Source of the DNA: Ovis canadensis
Taxonomy: Eukaryota; Chordata; Mammalia; Artiodactyla; Bovidae
NCBI RefSeq assembly: GCF_042477335.2
Contig: NC_091255.1
Span: 49,206,501 to 49,270,500, forward strand
DNA length: 64,000 nucleotides
Reading direction: 5' to 3'
Each line of letters begins with the position of its first letter. The first letter of the stretch is position 1. Shown here one piece after another: positions 1 to 10,050 of this stretch. The position numbers and the translations under genes were made by a program. The notes beneath the pieces were generated by a model. It worked only from the letters and a program-made list of their open reading frames with translations. It was not told the DNA's origin and searched no databases.

Positions 1-715
1 ATAGAGCTGAAGAGATTCTATGTGTAAATATCAAAGGACAGATGTTAGAGTCTCCCCTCCTTGGCCTCTGTCCCAGGGAGAGACAAAGATGATTGCAAAT
101 TGATTAAAATGGTCAAAAATATAATTTTCTTTCAAATGTTGAGTTTAGGGGTTAATTCAGAAAGAAGGATGAGGCAACTGTTGTGGTCCTAGCTCACTGC
201 ATGAATTCCCACTTAGAGTGACAGGCAAAAGGCAGCTCTGATCAATACAGTGCTGTCTGCATTTCCTTCTAACTGCACCCCTCTTTGTCGCATGAAGGAT
301 GGGCCCACAGTCAGTCAGGGTCTCCACTTCTTCGTCACCCTCCAGGTCCCAGCATCCAGAATCCCCCAGGCTCAAAGCTGGCCAGAGGCCAGTTGTGTAT
401 GGGGATGGTGGTATAGACAGAGCTTACATGGCAGGCCGGGCAGTAGGAAGGCAAAGGGACTGAGCTGCAGGCCTTGGGCTGGAGGCTGATAGGAAGCTCT
501 CCAAGAAATCTGAGAATTCTAAATGTAAACATGGCCTTTTAGGTCATTATAAAATATATTTTGCATGAGGGAAACATATTTTCAAAATGGGATAGAGCCT
601 ATTTTGTTAATACTTGCCAGTTTATTGGCATAAATATCTGGTATGCGGTATGCACGTTTCTACTGTACCCTTGGCTGGCCCCTGCAAATGTTGGAAGCTG
701 GCCTTAATAAAACTC
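1..715. other. Intergenic, no gene or repeat recognised
   Basis: Short chance frames only. The sequence is unique-looking, with no splice-paired coding signal and no repeat I can name. Confidence 0.55.
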
Positions 716-1063
716 TTAAAAAAAATTGAAGTATAGCTTCTCAGGTGGTGCTTGTGGTAAAGAACCTGCTTGCCGATTCAGGAGTCATAAGAGATACCAG
801 TTCGATCTCTGGGTCAGGAAGATGATCTGGAGGAGGGCATGGTAATCCAATGCAGTATTCTTGCTTGGAGAATTTCACAGACAGAGGAGCCTGAAGGGCT
901 ACAGTCCATAGGGTCACAAAGAGTTGGACACGACTGAAGCTACTAAGCATGATTTATAATGTGTTAATGTCTGCTGTACAACAAAGTGATTCAGTTGTAC
1001 ATTTATACATATTCTTTTTTCAATGTTCTTTTCCATTATGGTTTATCATAGAATAAATGATAT
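716..1063 (-). mobile_element. L1 3' end split by a SINE
   Basis: Positions 716-735 (TTGAAGTATAG) and 951-1063 (ATTTATAATGTGTTAATG ... TTTTCCATTATGGTTTATCA) join into the antisense 3' terminus of the artiodactyl L1 family. A SINE interrupts it at 736-950, so the L1 is the older insertion. Confidence 0.75.
736..950 (+). mobile_element. BOV-A/Bov-tA SINE
   Basis: tRNA-derived head (CAGGTGGTGCTTGTGGTAAA) followed by the BovB-like tail (GAGCCTGAAGGGCTACAGTC, GTTGGACACGACTGAAGC). Diverged, and nested in an L1 3' end. Confidence 0.9.
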
Positions 1064-2591
1064 GACTATGGCTGTCTTAGTAGAACCTTGTTGCTTACTT
1101 AATAAATGTCTTGAACCTCCTCAGAGATAGTTACCAGAGCTTCCTGTAGGCCAGGCTCCCTGGTCAAGTCCTGTGCTCCTCTCCGGAGGTGGTGAGAAGG
1201 GAAGGCAAGAGGGAAACATGTACTGAATGGCCAGCTCTGTGTCTGGACCTGACTTGCGTCCTTTCCCTCACATGACCTCATTTGGGTCTCTCATCTCCAC
1301 TGCCGAGTGGGTACCTCATTGCCAATTTCTAGGTGAGGAAGCGCAGGCTGAGTGACATTTAAGTGCCTTAAGTGTCCAAGCTGGGGTTCCAACCCAGATC
1401 TGTGTCACCCCAAACCAGCAGCCTCCCAGGTTGCTGTTAGAGGGTTCCAACTTGCCTCTGCTCTCCTCCCCACCAGAATTCGCAATGGGCAAAGAGCCAG
1501 TCGCTGAAACAGGTTGCAATGAAGCCTATGCACTGCTTTGGGGGTGGAGTAAACCTTAAGTTTCCAGAATCTTCTCTGGTGGACCTGATTTTCATTCCAA
1601 AGCAGAAAAGGTCAAAGCACAGGTGGCTAGAGCAGGGAGCGTGCAAACACTTAGGTAAAGAAGGTACACGTGAATTTGCTGTGGAAGCAAGAGAAAGAAA
1701 GACAGAGAGGGGAAGGGTTTCAGGACAAAGAATTTTGGCTTTTGAGTCAGTTCTGATTTCAAATTCAGGTCCTGGTACTGACTAATTGACTTTGACCGAG
1801 TTGCTTAACTACCCAGAACCTCAGTTTCAGTATCTGTGAAAATAGATCAATACTAGATGAGTTTTTCTACAAGCCTCTATGAGGCTGAAATGAAGCAGAA
1901 TCCGTAGAGCACAGGGTCAGGGTGGGGGAGCTGGGGGTGAGGATGACAGGTTCTCACAACTCATCCCCTACCCCCGTCCCCTAGCCTCCCTCCTGTTGAC
2001 TGAATCACATGAGCCCATTTTGGCATTTCGCAGACTTCTACAGTTGAGAAATCTAAAAATAAATTTGAATTATGGTGGGTTTAGTGCCTGAGGAGCCCTG
2101 CAGGCACTTCTGTGTAAATAGCAGAAGTGAAAAAAAAAACCCACCCATTTCATTTCTAGTATTTGAAACCTGAGTTAAAGAACCCCTATCGTGTGGGCAA
2201 CTCATAGTGGAGAGGTGGGTGGCGAGGGGGAAGGTCTGGTGTTTTTCTCTTGTTGTTTTGTTTTTGTTCTGTGATGATGTGGGGGACTCTCCAGGGATAT
2301 GTGTCACAGAGCAGGGAGGGGATGGGGGAGTGAAGAAGGCAGGGCAGGTGGGAAATTTAATTCTGTCCCTGACGTAATAGAGCAGAGCTGGGGGAAGGGG
2401 GTGTGTCGGTCAATGCGTAGAAAAGGGGACCCCACTCTCAAAGGTCCCGAGGCTGTCATGCCCTTCCAACCCCATGCTCCGAATCACCGTTGGGCAAGTT
2501 CCTGAATCCATTTTCAGTGAGCTTCTGAAGAAAGGCCATCTCTGGGGACTTGCCTTGTTCCTGAAATGCTAGTACGTCAGAGACTTCGTTT

Positions 2592-2595
<4 letters not shown>
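1064..2595. other. Intergenic, one MIR recognised
   Basis: Apart from the MIR at about 1733-1910 I see only unique sequence. An A-tract with GT-rich flank at 2130-2290 has no further structure. Confidence 0.5.
1733..1910 (+). repeat. MIR SINE fossil
   Basis: Core MIR phrase GACTTTGACCGAGTTGCTTA then CTCAGTTTCAGTATCTGTGA, as in the ancient mammalian MIR family. Heavily diverged. Confidence 0.7.
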
Positions 2596-2633
<38 letters not shown>

Positions 2634-2668
2634 TGTGTGTGTATGTGTGTGTGTTGTGTGTGTGTTTG
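2596..2668. repeat. (GT)n microsatellite
   Basis: About 73 bp of GT dinucleotides with a few AT and TT interruptions; likely length-polymorphic. Confidence 0.97.
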
Positions 2669-2751
2669 TGAAACAGACTCATAAAAAGGGAAAGTAAGAA
2701 GCTGGCTAACTTGACCATGGTCCACATTGATGGGAGTCACAACTTATTCTT

Positions 2752-3062
2752 TTTAAAAATAATTCTATTTATTTATTTTTGGCTCTGCTGGGTCTGGGTT
2801 GCTGTGTGAGCTTTTCTCCGGTTGCAGTGAGTAGAGGCTACTCAGCTTCTCATTGCAGCGGCCTTTCTTGTGGAGCACAGACTTTAGGCACGTTGGCTTC
2901 AGTAGTTGCGGTTCCCGGCTTCTAGAGCACAGGCTCAGTAGTTGTGGCAGGCAGGCAGCTTTGTTGCTCTGCAGCATGTGAGATCTTCCAGGCCCAGGGA
3001 CTGGACCTGCGTCTCCTGCATTGGCAGGCAGATTCTTTACCACTGAGCCACCAGGGAAGCCA
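2752..3062 (-). mobile_element. CHR-type tRNA SINE
   Basis: Antisense copy: T-rich tail, GGCTCTGCTGGGTCTGGGTT, a GTTGCGGTTC-like centre and the tRNA-like head ending CCACTGAGCCACCAGGGAAG. Near full length. Confidence 0.88.
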
Positions 3063-3349
3063 TCTTATTCTTATTCTTATTGTTTTTAACAACACTCTTT
3101 TCCACCCTTCAAATCTAATTCTTCACTGTTCCTCCAATCCATGTTTTATAGGCTCCATGAGATGAAGTGAATTCCCCCACAAGTCCTAAGTGGGAGAGCC
3201 AGGGCTTGAACTGGCCACCTCCTTCTCTGTACAATGCTGGCGCTGTGTGCAAGTTGGGCTTAGGTCCTGAGGCTTGGGGAATCCAAGTCTCCCAAAATTT
3301 GCCCTATGACCTTGATTTTTGCAACTCTTTTTTAAAATTTCAATGTTCA

Positions 3350-3478
3350 TTTTAAAAATTTTATTTATTTTTAATTAATTTTTTTGGCCGCGCTCTGTGG
3401 CTTGCAGGACAAGGATTGAACCCTGGCCCCAGCAGTGAAGGTGCTGAGTCCTAACCACTGGACCATCAGGGAATTCCC
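3350..3478 (-). mobile_element. Short CHR-type SINE
   Basis: Antisense, internally shortened: T-rich tail, TTGGCCGCGCTCTGTGGCTT, then the head CTAACCACTGGACCATCAGG. Confidence 0.82.
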
Positions 3479-3569
3479 TGGAACTTAAAAAAAATGGACA
3501 TACTGACACTGTATGCCAATGTCTTCTAGAAAAGGAGTGAATAAGCCAAATAAAACCATACCATACTAT

Positions 3570-3712
3570 GTTTGGTTGGATGGCATCACCAACTTGATGG
3601 ACATGAGTTTGAGCAAGCCCTGGGAATTGGTGATGGATAGGGAAGCCTGGTGTACTGCAGTCCATGGGGTCACAAATAGTCTGGCATGGCTGAGTGACTG
3701 AACTGAACTGAT
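3570..3712 (+). mobile_element. BovB LINE 3' end, short
   Basis: 143 bp matching the last part of BovB (GATGGACATGAGTTTGAGCA ... GACTGAACTGAACTGA), severely 5'-truncated. Confidence 0.88.
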
Positions 3713-3748
3713 ACTATATTTGGTATTTGCATCCATATAGTAGTCTCT

Positions 3749-4071
3749 GAGTGGGCTTCCCTCATAACTCAGTTGGTAAATAATCTGCCTGCAATGCAGG
3801 AGACCCTGGTTCAATTCCTGAGTTGGGATGATCCTCTGGAGAAGGGATAGGCTACCCACTCCAGTATTCTTGGGCTTTCCTTGTGGCTTAGCTGGTAAAG
3901 AATCTGCCTGCAATGTGGGAGACCTGGGTTTGATCCCTGAGTTGGGAAAATCCCCTGGAGAAGGCAAAGGCTACCCACTCCAGTATCCTGGCCTGGAGAA
4001 TTCCATGGACTGTATAGTCCATGGGGTTGCAAAGAGTCAAACACAGCTGAGTAACCTTCACTTTCACTTTC
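3749..4071 (+). mobile_element. Two adjacent BOV-A SINE units (dimer)
   Basis: Two tRNA-like heads in tandem (GGCTTCCCTCATAACTCAGT and GGCTTTCCTTGTGGCTTAGC) and one full tail ending in TTCACTTTCACTTTCA. The first unit is cut short, as in BovA2-type dimers or a SINE-into-SINE insertion. Confidence 0.88.
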
Positions 4072-4187
4072 AGAAGTCTCTGAAGGTGACTTTGGAGAAA
4101 GAAACCAAGCTGTCCCCTGATCCCACCACAAATAAGGGCGTTAAGTGGCAACAGTGGCATAGATCTAAAGGTGGGCTTCTTGATTGC

Positions 4188-4377
4188 AAAGTGAAAGTGA
4201 AACTGTTAGTCTCTCAGTCATGTTAGACTCTTTATGACCCCATGGACGAAGCTCCTCTGTCCATGGGATTCTCCAGGCAAGAATACTGGAGTGGGTTGCC
4301 ATTCACTTCTCCAGGGGATCTTTCTGACCCAGAGATTGAACCCGGGTCTCCCCCACTGCAGGCAGATTCCTGACTGC
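4188..4377 (-). mobile_element. BOV-A/Bov-tA SINE
   Basis: Antisense unit (GTCTCTCAGTCATGTTAGAC ... AATACTGGAGTGGGTTGCCA ... CCCACTGCAGGCAGATTC). With the opposite-oriented dimer at 3749-4071 it forms an inverted pair around about 115 bp. Confidence 0.9.
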
Positions 4378-4704
4378 AGGGGGTTGATAAATGCAGGAGC
4401 CTCTGGAAGATAGAAGTGACATCTTCTGGTCCCCTGAGCATCTAGTACCTTTCAATATTGGCCCAAACCATCACCTCCTGATGCTCGCCAGTGCCTACAT
4501 TCATCTTCTGAATCCAGCTCATATGCACCTCCCCATCCCCTAGACTTCCTGGCATTGCCGTGAAGCATCATGGGCTTTTCTTTCCTGCTCAGTACTGTGA
4601 CTTTTGTACCTCTATTTAGCACCTATCTAGTTCTCCCTGACTTGCAGCCAAGTCCTTGAGTTCCCCCCTGCCCTGAGCTCTCAGAGGGTGGGATCAGATC
4701 TGGT

Positions 4705-5040
4705 CATCTTTTAAATTTTTTAAGTTCATTTATTCATAGTTAGTTGCACTGAGTCTTCATTGCTGCTTGGGCTTTCTCTAGTCGTGGTGAGCAGGGGCTA
4801 CTCTCTAGTCGCAGTGTGCAGGCTTCTTATTGCAGTGGCTTCTCTTGTTGCAGAGCATGGGTGCTAGGGCCCTCGGGCTCCGTAGTTGCAGCCCTTGGGC
4901 TCTGGAGCACGTGGTCTTCAGTAATTGTGGTGCTCCAGCTTAGTTGTTCCACAGCACGTGGAATCTTCCTGGATCATTGATCAAACCCTGTCCCCTGCAT
5001 TGGCAGGTAGACTCTTAACCACTGGATCACCAGGAAAGTT
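4705..5040 (-). mobile_element. CHR-type tRNA SINE
   Basis: Antisense, almost full length: GAGTCTTCATTGCTGCTTGG, CTCTTGTTGCAGAGCATGGG, and head CTTAACCACTGGATCACCAG. Confidence 0.9.
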
Positions 5041-5310
5041 GGTTCTGTTCATCTTTACTATCCATATCTAGGATAGCACCTTGTACAGAGCTGATGCTTA
5101 TTAAGGTATGCTGGACTTTTCAACAATGAGTTGCTGCCTGATGGTGGTGTATTTTTTTAAAACCTCATTAAATTTGACAAGCAAAATTGATAATACTTAT
5201 CAAATGCACTTTGTATAATGCCAGCATGCACTCTTCTGGAAGGAGTATAAACTGGTTCTACTTTTCTGGAGAGTAACTTGAATTACTTAGAATTTTTTGT
5301 GCCTTTTGGG

Positions 5311-5458
5311 CAAATTATTTTCATTTTATTTTCTCTCTTCTTTTTTCCCCTCCCCTCCCATCTCTCTTCTTTCCTGTTCTCACAAGGGGTTAGTGAATGG
5401 CTTTTCATCAAGTATTGCTACTATTATATTCATGGCAACGTTTTGAAAAATACTAGCA
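5311..5458. repeat. Local 145-bp segment, copy A
   Basis: T-rich lead, then CCCCTCCCCTCCCATCTCTC, AAGGGGTTAGTGAATGGCTT, TTCATCAAGTATTGCTACTA and an ACTAGCA end. A diverged second copy is at 6672-6816. The family is not recognised. Confidence 0.85.
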
Positions 5459-5582
5459 AAAATGTGGCCAATATTAATATGGGTTTGAATAAACTATAGT
5501 TTACATTTGTGATAAAATAACATGTAACCTTGCAGTTAATGATATATGAATATTTGTTGACCACATAAACCAAATTTATGCA

Positions 5583-6130
5583 GATGATGACTGTAGCCAT
5601 GAAATTAAAAGACGCTTGCTCCTTGGAAGAAAAGCTATGACCAACCTAGACAGCATATTAAAAATAGACATTACTTTGCCAACAAAGGTCTATCTAGTCA
5701 AGGCTATGGTTTTCCAGTAGTCATGTATGCATATAAGAGTTGGACTATAAAGCTGAGTTCCGAAGAATTGATGCTTTTGAACTGTGGTGTTGGAGAAGAC
5801 TTTTGAGAGTCCTTTGGACTACAAGATCAAACCAGTCAACTTAAAGGAAATCAGTCCTGAATACTCATTGGAAGGACTGATGCTGAAGCTTTAATTCCAA
5901 TACTTTGGCCACCTGATGTGAAGAACTGACTCATTTGAAAAGACCCTGATGCTGGGAAAGATTGAAGGCAGAAGAAAAAGGTGACAAGAGAGGATGAGAT
6001 GGTTGGATGGCATTACCGACTCGATGGGCATGGGTTTGAGCAAGATTTGGGAGTTGATGAAGGACAAGGAGGCCTGGCATGCTGCAGCCCATGGGGTCAC
6101 AAAGAGTCAGACACGACTGAGCAACTGAAC
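5583..6130 (+). mobile_element. BovB LINE 3' fragment
   Basis: About 550 bp, starting near the end of the RT region (GCAGATGATGACTGTAGCC, CTTGGAAGAAAAGCTATG) through the conserved 3' block to GACTGAGCAACTGAACT. Small deletions break the frame. It lies between the two copies of the local 145-bp repeat. Confidence 0.92.
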
Positions 6131-6671
6131 TAACTAAACAAAGTTATAAAGGCTAATTACAAAATAGGATTCATGGTATAATTCCAATTTTGAAGGAAAC
6201 AGAAGGATATATTCATGGAAAAATATCTGGGAGGATTTACACTTAAATGTTTTAACCCTTTATTTATTTGGGTGGTGGGATTTCAGGGCATTTTAATTTT
6301 CTTTTTATTTCTCTGAATTTTCTCAGTTTTCTACCATGAATTTATATTATGTTTAGAAAATGGAAAAATACCTTACATAGTCTTGAGTGGATTCTCTAAG
6401 TAAACTCCTCGGTCCTCAAATTCTACAGATAATGACAATTTTTACCTCTTCCCTACCATTTTGGTACCTTTTACTTATTTTTCTTGTCTGATTGCTGTGG
6501 CTAGGACTTCCAATACTATGATGAATAGAAGCAATGAAAGTGGGCCTCTTTGTCTGATTCCAGATTTTAAGGGGAAGGCTTTCAGCTTTTCACCATTGAG
6601 TATTGTATTGGCTGTGGGTTTGTTATTATGTTGAAATACAGTCCCTCTATACCCACCTGAAATGTTTTTAA

Positions 6672-6816
6672 GTGATTTTATTCATTTATTTATTCTTTCT
6701 ACTTCTTTCCCCTCCCCTCCCATCCCTCTTTTTTCCTCTCCTCTCAAGGGGTTATTGAATGGCTTTTCATCAAGTATTGCTGCTATTCCTGGCAATGTTT
6801 TTAAAAAACACTAGCA
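6672..6816. repeat. Local 145-bp segment, copy B
   Basis: Same order of blocks as copy A (CCCCTCCCCTCCCATCCCTC, AAGGGGTTATTGAATGGCTT, ACTAGCA), with short gaps. It lies inside an insertion bounded by target-site duplications and directly abuts a SINE. Confidence 0.85.
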
Positions 6817-7053
6817 GGCTGTGCTGGGTCTTCGTTGCCATGCGGGCTTTTCTCTAGTTGCAGCCTACTAGCTCGCTGTATGCACACATTTCTCATTGCA
6901 TGGGTGGGCTTCAGAGTGTATGAGCTTCAGTAGTTGCGGCTTTCAGACTCTAGAGTTCAGGCTTAATAGCTGTGACACATGAACTTAATTGCTGTGCAGC
7001 ATTTGGGATCAGCCCAGACCAGAGATCAAACCCATGTCTCCCACACTGGCAGG
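6817..7053 (-). mobile_element. CHR-type SINE inside the composite insertion
   Basis: Antisense: GGCTGTGCTGGGTCTTCGTT ... TTCAGTAGTTGCGGCTTTCA ... CCACACTGGCAGG. Its 3' side (left) runs without a T-tract into copy B of the local repeat. Confidence 0.85.
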
Positions 7054-7064
7054 TGACTTTTTAC

Positions 7065-7236
7065 ATTAATTAATTAATTAATTTTTAAGTCTTTATTGGA
7101 TTTGTTACAATATTTCCTGTGTTTCATGTTTTAATTTTTTGGCCCCAAGGCACGTGGGATCTTCCTGACCAGCGATTGAACCTTCATCCCTTGCATTGGA
7201 AGGTGAAGTTTTAATCATTGGACCGTCAGGGAGGTC
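7065..7236 (-). mobile_element. Short CHR-type SINE, second unit
   Basis: Antisense: TTTTGGCCCCAAGGCACGTG, GGGATCTTCCTGACCAGCGA, and head TCATTGGACCGTCAGGGAGG. It ends exactly at the right target-site duplication. A TTAA microsatellite (7072-7084) marks its tail. Confidence 0.85.
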
Positions 7237-7454
7237 CCCTCTATGCCCACTTTTATAAGCATTTTTTAATCATGAATGGATGTTGAGTTTCACCAAATGC
7301 TTTTTCCTCCATCTATTGAGATGATTACATGGTTTTGTCTTTTCTTTCATTGATGTGGTGTATCACATTGATTTGTGGTCCTCAAATTCTGAAAACACCA
7401 GTAATCACATCAAAATGTAGGAAGTCAGGGTTAGAAGAGCTGTTGGGAGTTTTT

Positions 7455-7645
7455 GGGGCCAGAGGCTCTCAAACTTGGCTGCACACTGGAGTCACCCACT
7501 AAGCTTCCCAAACTCTGCAGCTCAGTCCATCCCCTGTGTGGGTAAATCAGAATCACTGGGGTGGATGCGGGCGTCCGAGGGTTATGTCTCCCCAGGTGAT
7601 TCTGCTGTGCAGCCAGCTGTGAGAACCACTGCTGATGAGCTGCTC
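7455..7645. mobile_element. MER5A-type hAT-Charlie fossil
   Basis: Terminal inverted repeats GAGGCTCTCAAACTTGG and GTGAGAACCACTGCTGA, with the internal MER5 phrases AAATCAGAATCACTGGGGTG and CCCAGGTGATTCTGCTG. A non-autonomous DNA transposon, long inactive. Confidence 0.8.
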
Positions 7646-7654
7646 TCACACAGC

Positions 7655-7795
7655 AGTCACTAGCCACATGTAGTTATTTAAATTTCATTGAAATTAAGTA
7701 AAATTTAAAATTGAGTTCCTTAGTCACACTACCCATATTTTAAGCACTCACTAGCCACATATGATGAATGGCTACATCTCAATGCCATTCTAGAT
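7655..7795. repeat. Old interspersed repeat (hAT-like?)
   Basis: CACTAGCCACATGTAGTTAT at the left and CTCACTAGCCACATATGATG at the right recall a common ancient mammalian repeat. The exact family is not settled. Confidence 0.5.
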
Positions 7796-7845
7796 TACTC
7801 AAATTTCAGCAGAAGAGACTGTGGAGGTTCCTGGCTGGGGTGTGT

Positions 7846-8063
7846 GTATGCACGCTCGGTCACTCAATCATGTCCGACTCTTTGTGACTCCACGGACGGT
7901 AGCCCCCCAGGCTCTCCTGTCCACGGGATATTTAGGCAAGAATACTAGAGTGGGTTGCCATTTCCTCCCCCAAGGGATCTTCCCGACCCAGAGACCAAAC
8001 CCAAGTCTCCCGCGTCTCCTGCATTGGTGGCGGACTCTTTATTACTGAGCTACCAGGGAAGCC
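7846..8063 (-). mobile_element. BOV-A/Bov-tA SINE
   Basis: Antisense, near full length: ATCATGTCCGACTCTTTGTG ... ACTAGAGTGGGTTGCCATTT ... TACTGAGCTACCAGGGAAGC. Confidence 0.92.
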
Positions 8064-9094
8064 TCTCCTGGCAGGTGGGCACCTTCCTTATAGCAACCCT
8101 GATATTTGTGAAAGAAGAGGTCCCTAGCCCTGCCTTCTCCAGATCTGCCTAGGCTGTAGGTAACGGTGTGCCTAGAAAGTTCTTTCTGCTTTCTCAGGTC
8201 TCCTCCATCCTCTTCCTTGAGCACAGGGAGGTTTTCTGCTCCATGATTGTTCTCAAGGACTCCACAGGCCCAGGCCCTCCGGACCAGGCCAGCAGGTGAG
8301 CAGTTTACATGGAATCAGCGGGGAGCAGAGCAAGGCCGAGTGTTTTCCGCAGCTGCTGAGGAAGGTGAGTGAGCCGGAGCAGAATAACAAAAAGCCACTT
8401 CAAAAACAGACCAGAAAAGTCAGAGAGCAGAGGTTTGAGACACACACACCTCCCTCAAAACCCTGACAGGAGAGCGAAAACAAGTCAAAAAGGGGAGCCT
8501 CTAGGCCTAGTTTCGAGACTGTCGCGGTTGCTGACTTGAGAACGGGGCCTTTCCCAGCCAGTTCTGAGAGGAGCCAGGAGCTGAGGCTGTGGGGGCTCAG
8601 AAACCTCACCTGAGTTCTGAGAACTGTATGGCCTGGTGGTGGGACAGTCCCTGAGCGCTCTGCGTCTCTGGGAAGACTGGGTGTGTGGGAATGGCAGACT
8701 CAGGCTGGCTGGGTGAGAGTTTGGGAGCTGTTTTAACCTAGAGACTAGCTGTCATTTAGAAGCCAGGCTCCTGGCCTGGGCTCTGGGACCAATCTCCTGG
8801 GAGATGGGTGGGGGGAGATGGACACAGTCCATCAGGGAATTCCCATGCACAGGCCACCCATGTCTAGGAAATTCCTCTTTGAGAACTCAACCGTGAAGAT
8901 GCTGAGCCGGAAAGGGAAGCCTGGTGCTTCCTTCCCGTCCCCAATTCTCCAGGGCAGTAAAGTACAGCACAGAGAGCCCTGGGAACGGAGGACTTGGCCC
9001 AACCCCCAAGCACTGTCACTCACTTGCTATGTGATTTTGGGCAGGTCAGTTTACTTCTGGACTGCAGTTTCTTGACCAGTAAATTGTAGGGTTT
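8064..9094. other. Intergenic, nothing recognised
   Basis: About 1 kb of relatively GC-rich unique sequence. Short frames on both strands lack coding character. There is no CpG cluster. Confidence 0.5.
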
Positions 9095-9375
9095 GTTTAG
9101 ACCGATGGTTCTCAAGCTGGGCTACTTGGTGGTATAATCTGGTGAGCTACAAAAATAAACGAGATTCTGCTTGTTCTGGGAGACAGCCTAGACATCAGGA
9201 TTTAAAAAAAATCCTTCAGTGATTCTAATGTGTAGGCAAGATTGGTAACCACTGGTCTATCCAGATTCACAAGTGCATCATGCTTGGGAGTCAAAATTGA
9301 GATTCAAATTCCATGGGACTGGCGTAGGGCCTGAAAAACTGCCTTTCTCCCAAGCTCCCAGGTGATCCTCAGGGA
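9095..9375. mobile_element. MER5-type hAT fossils (two pieces)
   Basis: 9095-9260: GATGGTTCTCAAGCTGGGCT ... GTGATTCTAATGTGTAGG ... GGTAACCACTG. 9290-9375 is a weaker partial match (CTCCCAGGTGATCCTCAGGG). The family call is good for the first piece and tentative for the second. Confidence 0.65.
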
Positions 9376-9724
9376 TCACATCTTAAGTCATAGCAAGTCT
9401 ATCTTTAACATCCAGGAAACTGAATTTCAGGCTCCAGCAACTCCGTGTGTTTCTGTTTGTTGTGTTGGTAGCTGACAGTATTTGCATATTTCTACCTATA
9501 GGCATCTTCTTCTACATTCTTTCTTTTTCCTCCCTCTCACATAAGAACCATTTATGATTCAAATCTCACCATTTGAATTCTGACTATTCTCTCTGGATAT
9601 GAATCAACAGGGATCGTCTCTTTAAGGGCAGAAAATGAAAGGTAAAGCCCAACTGTGGTGTGAGCTCAAGGTGGACCATTTTTATTGGAAGAACGGGGAA
9701 AGACTCCATGTAGCAGATAATAGC

Positions 9725-9945
9725 AGTTAACAAGTGTTGAGCCTCCACCTCTGCTGGGCACTCTTCAAGCTTTACACAGTTGTCTCATTTAATCCTCACA
9801 CCAGCAACATGGTAAGTACTGATCAAGTCCCCCAGTTTACACATGAGGAAGCTGAAGCTTAAAGAGAATCAGAGACGTTTCCAAACAAGAAGCAGATGTG
9901 GGACTTGGACTCACATCTCTGTGTTGACTACTAGTCCACAAAGGT
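9725..9945 (+). repeat. MIR SINE fossil
   Basis: CAAGTGTTGAGCCTCCACC, TTTAATCCTCACACCAGC, GTTTACACATGAGGAAGCTG and GACTTGGACTCACATCTCTG follow MIR/MIRb in order. Confidence 0.75.
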
Positions 9946-9970
9946 CATGGGCAATATTTGAGTACATCAC

Positions 9971-10050
9971 CAACCAGACCGAACTCAACCTAAGCAGATG
10001 CAACCAGACTCAACCAGGTTCAGTCAGACCCAATCAGACTCAACCAGACC
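9971..10050. repeat. Period-10 minisatellite, eight units
   Basis: Eight 10-bp units resembling CAACCAGACT lie head to tail with substitutions but no indels. The best-kept units are 10001-10050. Confidence 0.9.

Larger units (their letters stand above)
6424..7385 (-). mobile_element. L1 ORF2 fragment, antisense, interrupted
   Basis: Two pieces, 6424-6656 and 7251-7385, match consecutive parts of antisense L1 ORF2 (GATTGCTGTGGCTAGGACTT ... CCATTGAGTATTGTATTGGC; then ATGAATGGATGTTGAGTTTC ... CTATTGAGATGATTACATGG). A 580-bp insertion separates them, flanked by CCCTCTATRCCCAC at 6643-6656 and 7237-7250. Confidence 0.87.

Noticed and set aside
3566-4226. Several overlapping frames over 100 codons
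   Set aside because: They are translations of BOV-A SINEs and a BovB end; the same peptides recur at every SINE in the window.
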